Assembly: GCA_966211305.1 (NCBI GenBank)
Contig: CBIHPC010000006.1
Location: 18,051-82,050, forward strand
Origin: Niastella sp966211305
GTDB lineage: Bacteria > Bacteroidota > Bacteroidia > Chitinophagales > Chitinophagaceae
DNA: 64,000 nt
Direction of reading: 5' to 3'
Part shown: in pieces, positions 43,190 to 51,841 of the stretch
How the letters are laid out: every line of letters begins with the position of its first letter
How positions within the stretch are numbered: the first letter of the stretch is position 1
Position numbers and translations under genes: made by a program
Notes under the pieces: generated by a model
What the model was told of the DNA's origin: nothing
Database searches by the model: none
The model's input: only the letters and a program-made list of their open reading frames with translations

Positions 43190-43877
43190 CGGCCTCGCCC
43201 AGTACTTCATCGATCATCCCGAATGCTTTGGCCTCCTGCGCTTTCATCCAGTGGTCGCGGTCAGATGCTTCGTGCACTTTTTCATAGGGCTGACCGCTGT
43301 GCCGGGCAATGACGGTATAGAGTTCCTGTTGCAGTTTTTTTATTTCATTCATCGTGATCTCGATGTCGGAAGCATTGCCTTGTATACCGCCTGAAGGCTG
43401 GTGTATCATTACGCGGGCATGTTGCAAGGCTGCGCGTTTACCGGCTGCGCCGGCGCATAACAGTACGGCGCTCATCGATAAGGCGGTACCGGTGCAAATG
43501 GTGGCCACATCGGGTGAAATATATTGCATGGTATCGTAAATGCCCAGTCCCGCATATACCGAACCGCCCGGAGAATTAATGTACAATTGAATGTCGCGCC
43601 GCGCATCGGCCGATTGCAGGAATAACAACTGCGCCTGTATGATGTTGGCTATTTTATCGTCCACCGCATCGCCAAGGAAAATGATGCGGTCCATCATCAG
43701 CCGTGAGAAAACATCCATTTGAGCAACGTTCAATTGCCTTTCCTCTGTAATATAGGGCGTCATAGCCATGGGAATAAAGCGGTTTTCCATGCGGGCTATA
43801 AATCCATCAACGTACTGGCTGCCAATGCGGTGGTGTTGAACGGCATAGGCACGGAAATCCTGTTTCATATTTGTCAT
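43161..43877 (-). CDS. clpP: ATP-dependent Clp protease proteolytic subunit, divergent
   Basis: A 238-residue ClpP serine peptidase with an intact triad: S134 in TALSMSAVLL, H159 in RVMIHQP and D208 in SDRDHW. INSPGGSVYAG (about 101-110) is conserved. The active-site segment differs from the usual AASMGAVLL, and the N-terminus and C-terminus are extended compared with housekeeping ClpP. In Bacteroidota the housekeeping clpP usually sits with tig and clpX; neither is here, so this may be an accessory paralogue. The peptidase partner ATPase is elsewhere. Confidence 0.9.
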   Translation of the reverse strand: MTNMKQDFRAYAVQHHRIGSQYVDGFIARMENRFIPMAMTPYITEERQLNVAQMDVFSRLMMDRIIFLGDAVDDKIANIIQAQLLFLQSADARRDIQLYINSPGGSVYAGLGIYDTMQYISPDVATICTGTALSMSAVLLCAGAAGKRAALQHARVMIHQPSGGIQGNASDIEITMNEIKKLQQELYTVIARHSGQPYEKVHEASDRDHWMKAQEAKAFGMIDEVLGEAVTTKAEAAA

Positions 43878-43935
43878 ATGATCGCTATTTAAGTTATGTG
43901 GTTTGTTTAATTTCTATCAGTGCGAAACGCCTTTG

Positions 43936-44217
43936 TTAATGGTTAGGCGGGCGATGGAACAGGGCCATAATTTTCCGGCGGAAAGAAAGATGTTCCGGTT
44001 CAGTGAACAATTGCTGATGAACCATTTCTATTTCGGCTTTTAACCGGCGGCGGCTGTATTGTTTTATGACCTCGTATGTTTTTTGTTGCCATAACAGGTC
44101 TTCCTGTAAGGCAGGCTGCAGTATCAGGCGCGCCTCAAACAATGCCCGGTCGGTTTTGCCGGCATATTGCAACAGGTAATCGTCTATTTGTTGTATGTCA
44201 TTCAAGGAAGTCCTCAT
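43936..44217 (-). CDS. Small protein linked to ECF sigma factor
   Basis: A 93-residue hydrophilic protein, rich in Arg, Gln and Leu, with helical segments (YLLQYAGKTDRALFEARLIL, LLWQQKTYEVIKQYSRRRL) and no membrane segment. Its start codon overlaps the 3' end of the sigma factor gene by 20 bp, suggesting translational coupling. It resembles in size and position a soluble anti-sigma or sigma-associated protein, but I do not recognise a family. Function is inferred from position only. Confidence 0.7.
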   Translation of the reverse strand: MRTSLNDIQQIDDYLLQYAGKTDRALFEARLILQPALQEDLLWQQKTYEVIKQYSRRRLKAEIEMVHQQLFTEPEHLSFRRKIMALFHRPPNH

Positions 44218-44746
44218 ACGTTAACGATTTATCTTTTACAAGATCCCTTACTTTTTCGAGGCATTTGTATTTCTGTACGGTGGCCGAGCGTTCGGTGGAG
44301 AAACCGAACAGGCCGGCTATTTTATTCATGGGCAGTTTGTCGTAATAGAATGCCTGTAACAGTTCCATACATTTTTTGCCGGAGGCGTGCAACAGATCGA
44401 GCAGTTTATTGGTTGCGGTTGAACCGGGGCTTTCCTCCATGGCAATTCCGTCAAGCGAGTTGGGAAGCGATGTATACCGGTTGTTTAGTTTGTTTTTCTT
44501 TGTCAAGCAATGGCGGGCTATGCCGAGCAGGTACGCTTTTTCACTGTATTGCAGTTCCAGTTGGGTTGTGGCGATCTTTTCATAATAGATGACGAGCGCG
44601 TCCTGAAAAACATCTTTGGCTTCTTCAAAAGAGCCACCCATATCACGTACATATTTTGCCACCAGCGGAAATGCCTGCTGGTACAATTGCATAAAAAGGA
44701 CTTTCCTTTCCGCAGCAATATCTTCTATCTCCATCGTTTGGGTCAT
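44198..44746 (-). CDS. ECF-type RNA polymerase sigma factor
   Basis: A 182-residue sigma-70-family factor. Region 2 is visible in the N-terminal half (FEEAKDVFQDALVIYYEKI, resembling the sigma-2 EDxxQDxF motif) and region 4 in the C-terminal half (LLQAFYYDKLPMNKIAGLFGFSTERSATVQKYKCLEKVRDLV, a helix-turn-helix). The expected Asp-rich DVFQD core is present. It would direct RNA polymerase to an envelope or stress regulon. It overlaps the downstream small gene; no FecR-type anti-sigma or SusC/D pair is adjacent. Confidence 0.9.
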   Translation of the reverse strand: MTQTMEIEDIAAERKVLFMQLYQQAFPLVAKYVRDMGGSFEEAKDVFQDALVIYYEKIATTQLELQYSEKAYLLGIARHCLTKKNKLNNRYTSLPNSLDGIAMEESPGSTATNKLLDLLHASGKKCMELLQAFYYDKLPMNKIAGLFGFSTERSATVQKYKCLEKVRDLVKDKSLTYEDFLE

Positions 44747-44901
44747 AGGCTTGCTTTATTGATAAGTGCCTTTTTGCAGTCAGATATCACCCAGAAATTA
44801 CGAAATTATTTTTAAATGGGGCGTTAGGGCCGGCATGGCAATGCTATTTAGCGATAAGCAGGTTGTATTTCATATGGAAGCAATGTTAGTTTACCAGCTT
44901 C

Positions 44902-45663
44902 TTATGGCATCAAAAAAATATCAATCAGCAATTTATTATCCTGCCGCCAGCGGATCCAGCCGGTTTGGGCGTTGTCGCATTTGTCGATAAAGTTATGACA
45001 GGGCTGTCCTTCATATTTGCTGTCCTCATCGTTGTAAAAACAATCATACTTTACCTGTAACCAATCGCCCTGTACCTGCATGGCGCAAAACATTTCATGT
45101 CCGGCCGGCAGGGGTAAAATAGCTGCCGTATCGCTGGGGGATCTGTGCAGATCGGTCAATGGTTTGTCCTCTTCTTCGGTGGCAGTTGTTTTACGTCTTA
45201 CGCCAAACGAATGCAGCAGGTATTGCTCCCAGGTTTCGAACTGGATCTGTTTTTTAGGCAAATATTTCGTTTCGGTCCGGTTGATCAGCACCCGGTATGC
45301 GTTTTCCGTTTCGCCCGTACAGGCAAAATGCATAAGCCCGTATTCGGGATCAAACACCATAGTACAAATGTTGGCCAGGCTGTCGCTTTGTTCGTTCATA
45401 TCAACGGCCAGCGGCTTGCCGGCAAGCAGGCTGTCGTCGTACAATGTAAAGGTTTTGGGAGCTATTACCAGCCCAATGCCCAAAGAGGCTACTTCGTTGT
45501 CGATGGTGCATTTGTTTGCACTGGCTTTAACCAGCCGGCTGCTGTCGTGGTTGACAGCGATGCCGATACTGTCCTGTTTAAGAACTGTTGGTTGTTCGTT
45601 GTTATTATTTCCTGCACAGGAATACAATAGAACGATCACCAGGGTTGCAGAAATGGTTTTCAT
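44902..45663 (-). CDS. Lipoprotein of unknown function
   Basis: A 253-residue protein with a lipoprotein signal: hydrophobic core TLVIVLLYS and lipobox Cys at about residue 16, followed by an Asn/Glu-rich linker. Downstream it contains several Cys residues (in NKCTIDN, ANICTMV, HFACTG, YDCFYND, PCHNFIDKCDN) and a C-terminal WLQVKYDCFY...TGWIRWR region reminiscent of SH3-like folds. No family recognised. Minus-strand gene, 72 bp from the next lipoprotein gene, possibly co-transcribed. Confidence 0.7.
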   Translation of the reverse strand: MKTISATLVIVLLYSCAGNNNNEQPTVLKQDSIGIAVNHDSSRLVKASANKCTIDNEVASLGIGLVIAPKTFTLYDDSLLAGKPLAVDMNEQSDSLANICTMVFDPEYGLMHFACTGETENAYRVLINRTETKYLPKKQIQFETWEQYLLHSFGVRRKTTATEEEDKPLTDLHRSPSDTAAILPLPAGHEMFCAMQVQGDWLQVKYDCFYNDEDSKYEGQPCHNFIDKCDNAQTGWIRWRQDNKLLIDIFLMP

Positions 45664-45735
45664 TTGGGTATTATTGGGATTGTGATTTTGGATCGTAACC
45701 TGGCAACCAATCGTTGTAAGAAATAGTTACCATTA

Positions 45736-46437
45736 CTACTCCTTGCTCAAAAACTTTGTTACCTGGTCGCCAATTTCATTAATGGTCAGTAATACCGCCT
45801 GGTTTTGTACCCGGTTTCTTGCTTCATCCGTTTCAATGTCGGTTTTGTTTTGCGGTCCCATAAAATCGCGGGTAACCACAGTGGTAAATGGTACCAGCCC
45901 CGTGCGCACATCCATTATGATCAGCTGCGTAGTGGCAAACGCTTTTACGTCGGGCCTTTTGAACGAGCGGTACTTTGTGTAAATATCGCTGTTGATGGCA
46001 TAAACAACCACCACATCGGCCTGCATTCGCACCGCCGATTCCCGTAACGTAGTGAACGATGCCGGCGACTTTGACAATAACATATCCGGAATGGAAGTGA
46101 TCTTCGTTACCCGGGGCGACTGTTGCAGTTTTGCCGTGAATGAATCAAGGTAGGCTTGTTGTGTTTTCAAATACGCCTCGTCGCTCCAGTAGTTCCAGTA
46201 ATATCTTTTTTGGGTGCCTTCCAGTTTTATAAGGGCAACCCGTAATTGTTTGGGTAGTGAATAATTGCCGTCGAGGATCTTTTGAATGTTTTCTTCTGAA
46301 ATAGTGGCCGCTTTGTCGGCAAACAATGATTGGGTAATCGGTGGGTCAGAATAATTGCCGCCATAAGATAATTGATGTGATACTCCGCAGGATGACATCA
46401 GGCTTATAATGGCCAACAGGCCGGCCAGGAATTTCAT
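45736..46437 (-). CDS. Lipoprotein of unknown function
   Basis: A 233-residue protein with a lipoprotein signal (MKFLAGLLAIISLMSSC, lipobox Cys at residue 17). The mature part contains a region ITSIPDMLLSKSPASFTTLRESAVRMQADVV followed by VYAINSDIYTKYR and TTQLIIMDVRTGLVP, reminiscent of periplasmic envelope-stress or CsgG-like proteins that assess small-molecule or redox state, but no firm family match. ATG at 46437 is preferred to a TTG seven codons upstream. Confidence 0.7.
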   Translation of the reverse strand: MKFLAGLLAIISLMSSCGVSHQLSYGGNYSDPPITQSLFADKAATISEENIQKILDGNYSLPKQLRVALIKLEGTQKRYYWNYWSDEAYLKTQQAYLDSFTAKLQQSPRVTKITSIPDMLLSKSPASFTTLRESAVRMQADVVVVYAINSDIYTKYRSFKRPDVKAFATTQLIIMDVRTGLVPFTTVVTRDFMGPQNKTDIETDEARNRVQNQAVLLTINEIGDQVTKFLSKE

Positions 46438-46523
46438 GACTAAGGGTTTGGGCACCAAAATATAAAAACAGGAAGGTATTTCAAAGTATATAGGCGAATT
46501 CTAATGTTAAATTGCAATAAAAA

Positions 46524-46546
46524 GGCCTCCGGTGCATCCGGGGGCC
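46524..46546 (-). terminator. Terminator downstream of the GH106 gene
   Basis: GGCCTCCGG pairs with CCGGGGGCC (one T-G wobble) around a short loop. On the minus strand the stem is followed by T residues (plus-strand A tract 46518-46523). It lies 56 bp after the stop codon of the GH106 gene. Confidence 0.75.
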
Positions 46547-46601
46547 CGTATATTAGATTTGTATTAGATTTCAACTGCTGGCTTGCACTTTTTAAACTGG
46601 T

Positions 46602-49358
46602 TTATTTTATCGGGATCAGTTTCACCGCGCCCGCCAAACCCGAAGGCTGCACCTTCCAGCCGGCGGCATCAAAATTTTTATAGTTGATGTTCACAAAATT
46701 TATTTCATGGTAATTGCGCCAAACCTCACCCTTTCTGTCCATATCCCTTATTCGGTTGGCCATCAGGTTGCGAACTTCGATGCTGATGGTGTTTTTCCCT
46801 TCTTTCAAATACTGCCCAACTTTTAGCTCATACGGCAGGCTCCAGATAAGGCCGGCATCTTTGCCATTGATGATCACCCGGGCCGACTCATATAATTTGT
46901 TTAACTGCAAAATATAATCGGCCGCTTTGTTTTTGATGGAAAAGGTTGTCGTGTACACTCCGGCGCCTGAAAACGATTGCGTGGTTGAATCATCAGTGAA
47001 AGCTGTCCACGGTTGAATGGTGGTCATTTTTTTCGTGGCCGGGCGTTGCGGCCCGCCTTCTATGAATTGTAACACCCAGCCATTATCCTGAAGGTTTATT
47101 GGTTCACCAGCCGCTTGCATATACCGGTATGGGATGGCCGTTTCTTTTATGTTGCTTAATTTTATAATAACCGATTCGCCCGATCGCAATTGTAACCTCA
47201 CTGCCGTTGAATTGTTTTGCTGATGATGCAGCAGCGAATTGATCTGTCCGTTCAGCGGGTCCATACGCAAAACTGTACTGGCTGTATTTCGTAATGCAAC
47301 AGTTTCATCGACGTCTTTGGCTGTGTTATTTACAATGAAATAGTAAGTGCCATCTGGTTTTTTCCTGCGAATGAATTTTAAACCGCCTGCAGCTATTGAT
47401 TCTGGAGCAATACCCAGGTATTTCAGGGCGGCGTTTACATCGCCCACTACAATTTTTCCTTTGCCTGTCGAGGCTGTTTGCAACTGATCGTTACCGGCAG
47501 CAAACTGAATACCGGCAATAAGGTCTTTTAACTCCTTTCTGCCTTTTTCCGGCTCATTAAAACCTGGTACATCCTGCGGGAATTGCTCAAAGACAACGGT
47601 TGTGCCTTCACTGGCAAGCTTTAATATATTTTTAAGTGTGGTTACAGGCATTTTATCACAAGAGGGTACCAGCAACAGTTTGTGTTGTGCGCCTTTTGCG
47701 CTGATGCGCAATCCGCCGTTTTGTGCGTGCGCTTCGCCCAGCATTTTGTCCGACGCAAAATCAAGCGAGTAACCGGCGTTCTGCAAAGCCACCACATTTT
47801 TATAAAACCGCGTTGGGTGCAGCCAATGGTCAACATCATGCACTTTCAGCGGCATATCCATCCCCTTCGCATTATGCCAGGCATCGTATACCGGCCAGTA
47901 GATCAGTATTTCATTGTCGGGTTCGCCGGTCTGCAGTACAGCCTGACAACGGGCTATATAATCGTTCAATCCCTTCAGGTGCGGCCACAAACTGTTATTG
48001 GGCACAAAGTTTACCGACGCATAAAATAACCAGCCGGGCCATTTGGCATCGGCCGGACTATATGTTGTTCCATGATAAAAAACATGATTGATGCCTGAGA
48101 GAAATACCTGGTCAACTTCGGGTTTACACTGGCTCCATGATGTTTTGAAATGTTCAGTAAGCCAGGTAAAGGTTTCGCAACTCGTGAGCGGTTTGCCATA
48201 GGCATGCGCAGCCGAAGAAGCGAACTTCAGCATATTGGGGTCGGGGTCAACATTGCGAATATCGCCGCTGTCCCTTCTTAAACCGCGGATGGGAAAATAG
48301 CTGCTGCCAAATGTTTCCGTTTCAGGAATATCGAATGCGCCATACAGATCGAGCAGGTTGCCGGGCGAACCATGCGCCTGGTTAACCGAGAGCGTACTTC
48401 TTTTATTGGTCCACTCGGTGAATACCGTTGAGAAATTCTCGCGCATAAGGTCTGCGAGGGTTTCGCGGTAATCTGATTTCAACCGTGCGGTGGCATCGTT
48501 TGAATCTGACAGGAACAGGTTGAGATATTTCCTGAGATCGTACCCTCTTCTCTTCTGAAATTCGGTGAAGAAATCGGGCGTCCAGTCGGCATTGTATACT
48601 TCATAGCTGTCGTTGAAGAAAGCCTTTACGCCATGTGATGAATTGCCGAAGGCCGTATCGAAGATGGTGAAATAGTTGGCGGTTGCCGCTTTTGAAAAAT
48701 GATCGATGGTAAATCCTTCCCCACCCGGCGCGGCTCTTTTTACCGCCTGTTTCGTTTTGCCGGTGAACACCGCATACAGTTTCAAATCACCGGTGGCATT
48801 GTATTGCAGGTTGCCGCCGGCATCCAGCTTACCGGTAAGATCGATGGCTTCGCCCTTACTGTTAAAACCCATAAGGGCGCTTAACGCGGCAAAACTTTTT
48901 TGTTTTGTATCATTAATTACAACAGGCTGCCCCAACGGCGTACCCGCTTTCAGTTGATATTGTTGCACGAAAAGTTTCGATGCGGCGTCCCGTACCGTTA
49001 CATGCGAACCGCCAATGGGCCAGCCGGTTCCAACAGAAATATAAACGCCCATGTTGCGGGCATTCGATTGCTGTACGGTATAGTCGAGCATTTTCATCCA
49101 TTGGGGCGAGAGGTATTTTATATACCGGTGCTCAAAACCTTTGGCGCCATAAATGGGTACAATTTCTACCCCGCCAAATCCAGCCTGGCTGTATTGTTGT
49201 AAACTGGTCTTGATGTTCTTTTCGTCAACGGCGCTTCCCATCCACCACCAGCGGGTCCAGGGTTTGCTTTGCTGTGTTATGGCGGGCCATTTTGTTTGGG
49301 CAGAAAGATGCAATGTGAGTGCGGTCACATAGCAGGCAAGTAACGTTTTCTTGAACAT
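46602..49358 (-). CDS. GH106-type glycoside hydrolase (alpha-L-rhamnosidase-like)
   Basis: A 918-residue secreted enzyme with a signal peptide (MFKKTLLACYVTALTLHLSAQ). The N-terminal region PWTRWWWMGSAVDEKNI, GFGGVEIVPIYGAKGFEH and MGVYISVGTGWPIGG match GH106 enzymes, which remove L-rhamnose from plant pectins such as rhamnogalacturonan. The C-terminal part has a beta-galactosidase-like jelly-roll (VIINGKDAGLIWSLPYEL, then SIEVRNLMANRIRDMDR). No polysaccharide utilisation locus transporter is adjacent, so it stands alone here. Terminator downstream. Confidence 0.9.
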   Translation of the reverse strand: MFKKTLLACYVTALTLHLSAQTKWPAITQQSKPWTRWWWMGSAVDEKNIKTSLQQYSQAGFGGVEIVPIYGAKGFEHRYIKYLSPQWMKMLDYTVQQSNARNMGVYISVGTGWPIGGSHVTVRDAASKLFVQQYQLKAGTPLGQPVVINDTKQKSFAALSALMGFNSKGEAIDLTGKLDAGGNLQYNATGDLKLYAVFTGKTKQAVKRAAPGGEGFTIDHFSKAATANYFTIFDTAFGNSSHGVKAFFNDSYEVYNADWTPDFFTEFQKRRGYDLRKYLNLFLSDSNDATARLKSDYRETLADLMRENFSTVFTEWTNKRSTLSVNQAHGSPGNLLDLYGAFDIPETETFGSSYFPIRGLRRDSGDIRNVDPDPNMLKFASSAAHAYGKPLTSCETFTWLTEHFKTSWSQCKPEVDQVFLSGINHVFYHGTTYSPADAKWPGWLFYASVNFVPNNSLWPHLKGLNDYIARCQAVLQTGEPDNEILIYWPVYDAWHNAKGMDMPLKVHDVDHWLHPTRFYKNVVALQNAGYSLDFASDKMLGEAHAQNGGLRISAKGAQHKLLLVPSCDKMPVTTLKNILKLASEGTTVVFEQFPQDVPGFNEPEKGRKELKDLIAGIQFAAGNDQLQTASTGKGKIVVGDVNAALKYLGIAPESIAAGGLKFIRRKKPDGTYYFIVNNTAKDVDETVALRNTASTVLRMDPLNGQINSLLHHQQNNSTAVRLQLRSGESVIIKLSNIKETAIPYRYMQAAGEPINLQDNGWVLQFIEGGPQRPATKKMTTIQPWTAFTDDSTTQSFSGAGVYTTTFSIKNKAADYILQLNKLYESARVIINGKDAGLIWSLPYELKVGQYLKEGKNTISIEVRNLMANRIRDMDRKGEVWRNYHEINFVNINYKNFDAAGWKVQPSGLAGAVKLIPIK

Positions 49359-49420
49359 GCCGCTAATATAACAGATTTTGGAGGGCTGTCCATCCTATAC
49401 TATCAGGTAGGCTTTTCTAA

Positions 49421-49462
49421 AATAAACGGGGCCTCCGCCAACCGGGGGCGGCCTCGTTTATT
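49421..49462 (-). terminator. Terminator of the small secreted-protein gene
   Basis: AATAAACG...GGCC and GGCC...CGTTTATT arms form a long hairpin (about 17 bp with two mismatches) around CAACC. It lies 27 bp after the stop of the 120-residue gene and before the GH106 start. Confidence 0.7.
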
Positions 49463-49488
49463 GATATCATTTGTTGAAGTGCAGTTGG

Positions 49489-49851
49489 TTATTGTTGCGA
49501 TTGATAGAAATCGTAGTATGAAACGGCGTTGTGGCTGCCGGTGACATAGATCTGTACATAGGTGTTTTCATTATCCACGGCACTACAATAAACCGGGTTC
49601 GATGGTGTAAGGAACGCGTATCCGTTCGCCGAATATACCGTGTAATTGCCGGAAGAAACATACAGGTAATTACCCGACCAGCTTAAGCCCGATATGGGAC
49701 CATTGCCGAAGGCGTAGGTGAAGGTCCAGCTAAAAGCCGGCGCGTGCGGAACAGGTGTAAAAGCAACCAGTTTAAATGAGGATGTGGCTTTAATACTCAA
49801 CCCGCAACTAAGAATAATGGCAGCGATCAACAGGCAAGACTTTCTCGTCAT
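49489..49851 (-). CDS. Small secreted protein, Tyr/Ser/Asn-rich
   Basis: A 120-residue protein with a signal peptide (about 1-22, MTRKSCLLIAAIILSCGLSIKA) and a mature part rich in Ser, Tyr and Asn (SGNYLYVSSGNYTVYSANGYAF). No known domain. Its own terminator downstream and a 115-bp gap to the upstream GH13 gene suggest a separate transcript. It might be a small extracellular or outer-membrane-associated protein. Coding status is supported by the signal peptide and terminator but not by homology. Confidence 0.6.
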   Translation of the reverse strand: MTRKSCLLIAAIILSCGLSIKATSSFKLVAFTPVPHAPAFSWTFTYAFGNGPISGLSWSGNYLYVSSGNYTVYSANGYAFLTPSNPVYCSAVDNENTYVQIYVTGSHNAVSYYDFYQSQQ

Positions 49852-49966
49852 AAGATAATTTTTAAATGATTAATGATTAAACCATCCAAAAGTTACCGAG
49901 ACTTCCTATAACCGCTTATTCAATTTGTTTCATATTGTTGGCAATTTGAATCATTTTCTACATTCT

Positions 49967-51841
49967 TCATGGCCGCAACTCCCCCACCCATACCGTTTTT
50001 CCCGGCACTTTTAAACGGCTGGTTATATCAGCGATGGTACCGTCAACGATGTTCCGCGCTTTGGTGTAGTTTTTCACCCGTTCTTCAAACCGTCGCATAT
50101 CGAGCTCCTTTTCGCCCTCATTGGCATTCATAACGCACATGATCGTTTGCTGGGCATTGTACCTGAAATATACATACACGCCATCCTCTGGCACATACTG
50201 CATCAGTTTGCCGGTGGTTAACGCTGTTGAGGTTTTACGAAAGTTGGCGAGCGTGCTCACATAATTAAATACTTCATTTTCGGCAGGCGTTCTGCCGCCG
50301 GGCTCGAATTTATTGGCGGCATCGCCGGGCCAGCCGCCGGGAAAATCGAGCCGTACCTTCCCATCGGGGTCGGCAAAGTTCTTCATCAGTATTTCGGTTC
50401 CGTAATACAATTGTGGTATTCCGCGAAAAGTCAACAGCCAGGCGATACCCATTTTTAGTTTGGCAATATCCTCGCCTACCATGCTGAAGAACCGGCTGAG
50501 ATCATGGTTATCGAGGAACAGCACATTCTTCGTGGCATCGGTATATACATAATCGTTGGTGGCGGTCAGGTACAGGCGGTTCACCCCTTCCGTCCAGCCA
50601 AAACCCTGTGTTAATGCAGGCACAATACCATACAGGTTCAATTGAAAATCGGTTACCCCTGGCAGATTGCTTTTGTAGGGGATGTTGTATTTGTTGCGGG
50701 TGAAAAAGCTCTGGTTGGGGATGCCATGCACCCAGGTTTCGCCGAAAAGATGGAGCTGCGGATATTCGTTCAGCAGGGCTTTGTTGCAGCGGTTCATAAA
50801 TGTGAGATCGTTGTAGGCATACGTATCAATCCTCCAGCCATCGAGCCCGAACTCTTCGGTGCACCAGATGGCATGTTGGATAAGAAAATTCGCTACAAAG
50901 GGATTGTGCTGGTTCACATCGGGCATAACGCCGGTGAACCAGCCATCGCTCATGCGTTTTTTGTCGATGGCAGCTGCATATGGGTCCATCAGCACCTGGT
51001 CTTTGTAGGTAGTATTGGTATACGAGGGCCACCAATGGAACCAGCTGCTGTCGGGCATATCGCGGTAGAGGAAATGTTCGATGCCTATATGATTGTATAC
51101 CGCATCCTGAATGATCTTCATGCCGCGTTTATGCAGGCTGTCGATCAATTCATGATAAGCTTTGGCGCCGCCCAGCCGCGGATCGATGGTATAATGATCG
51201 GTAAATGCATAACCATGTTCGGTGCGGTCGGGCATATCGTTTAGCAGCACCGGGTTTAACCAAAGCGCGGTTACCCCCAGTTGTTGCAGGTAACCGAGAT
51301 GGTTTTGGATGCCTTTGAGATCGCCGCCATGGCGTTTGAAATAATCGGAGCGGTCGAGGCTTTGATCGCGCAGGCCGGCTATGCGGTCGTTGCCGGCATC
51401 GCCATTACTGAAGCGGTCGGGCATTATCAAATAAATAAGGTCGGAGCTGTTCACCCCCTGAATGCGAGTTTTGCCGTTTTGTTTGCTTCGCGGCTTTAGT
51501 TCAAAAAAGACATGATTCCATTCAGACCTGATAATACCGCCAAAGCTTATTTTATATTTGCCTGGTTTAGCATTGGCGGTAATTTCTACATCAACCACCA
51601 GGTAATGCCGGTTGTTTACTTTGTGTAGTTTTTTGATCTTTATGGCAGGGTGAGCCGATTGAATTACTACTTTATCTACAGACAGGTTTTTAAACCTGTT
51701 ATAAAATATCAATTGCAGGTTGCGGTTTTTCATACCCACCCACCAATGCGAGGGATAAACGTTAAGGCTGTCCTGAGCCGTCAATTGCAAAACCAGAAAG
51801 AAACAGGTAACAAAAGCGAGGGTTCTTTTACAGCAGTTCAT
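49967..51841 (-). CDS. GH13 alpha-amylase family enzyme (neopullulanase/cyclomaltodextrinase-like)
   Basis: A 624-residue exported GH13 enzyme with a signal peptide (MNCCKRTLAFVTCFFLVLQLTAQ), an N-terminal beta-domain (about 25-120) of the cyclomaltodextrinase type, a catalytic barrel with nucleophile in GLDGWRIDTYAY, acid in LHLFGETWV and VLFLDNHDLSR, and a short C-terminal beta-domain. Similar to Bacteroides SusA-type neopullulanases that cut pullulan and starch fragments in the periplasm. Its start overlaps the end of the upstream MFS transporter gene by 14 bp, so the two form an operon. Confidence 0.93.
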   Translation of the reverse strand: MNCCKRTLAFVTCFFLVLQLTAQDSLNVYPSHWWVGMKNRNLQLIFYNRFKNLSVDKVVIQSAHPAIKIKKLHKVNNRHYLVVDVEITANAKPGKYKISFGGIIRSEWNHVFFELKPRSKQNGKTRIQGVNSSDLIYLIMPDRFSNGDAGNDRIAGLRDQSLDRSDYFKRHGGDLKGIQNHLGYLQQLGVTALWLNPVLLNDMPDRTEHGYAFTDHYTIDPRLGGAKAYHELIDSLHKRGMKIIQDAVYNHIGIEHFLYRDMPDSSWFHWWPSYTNTTYKDQVLMDPYAAAIDKKRMSDGWFTGVMPDVNQHNPFVANFLIQHAIWCTEEFGLDGWRIDTYAYNDLTFMNRCNKALLNEYPQLHLFGETWVHGIPNQSFFTRNKYNIPYKSNLPGVTDFQLNLYGIVPALTQGFGWTEGVNRLYLTATNDYVYTDATKNVLFLDNHDLSRFFSMVGEDIAKLKMGIAWLLTFRGIPQLYYGTEILMKNFADPDGKVRLDFPGGWPGDAANKFEPGGRTPAENEVFNYVSTLANFRKTSTALTTGKLMQYVPEDGVYVYFRYNAQQTIMCVMNANEGEKELDMRRFEERVKNYTKARNIVDGTIADITSRLKVPGKTVWVGELRP

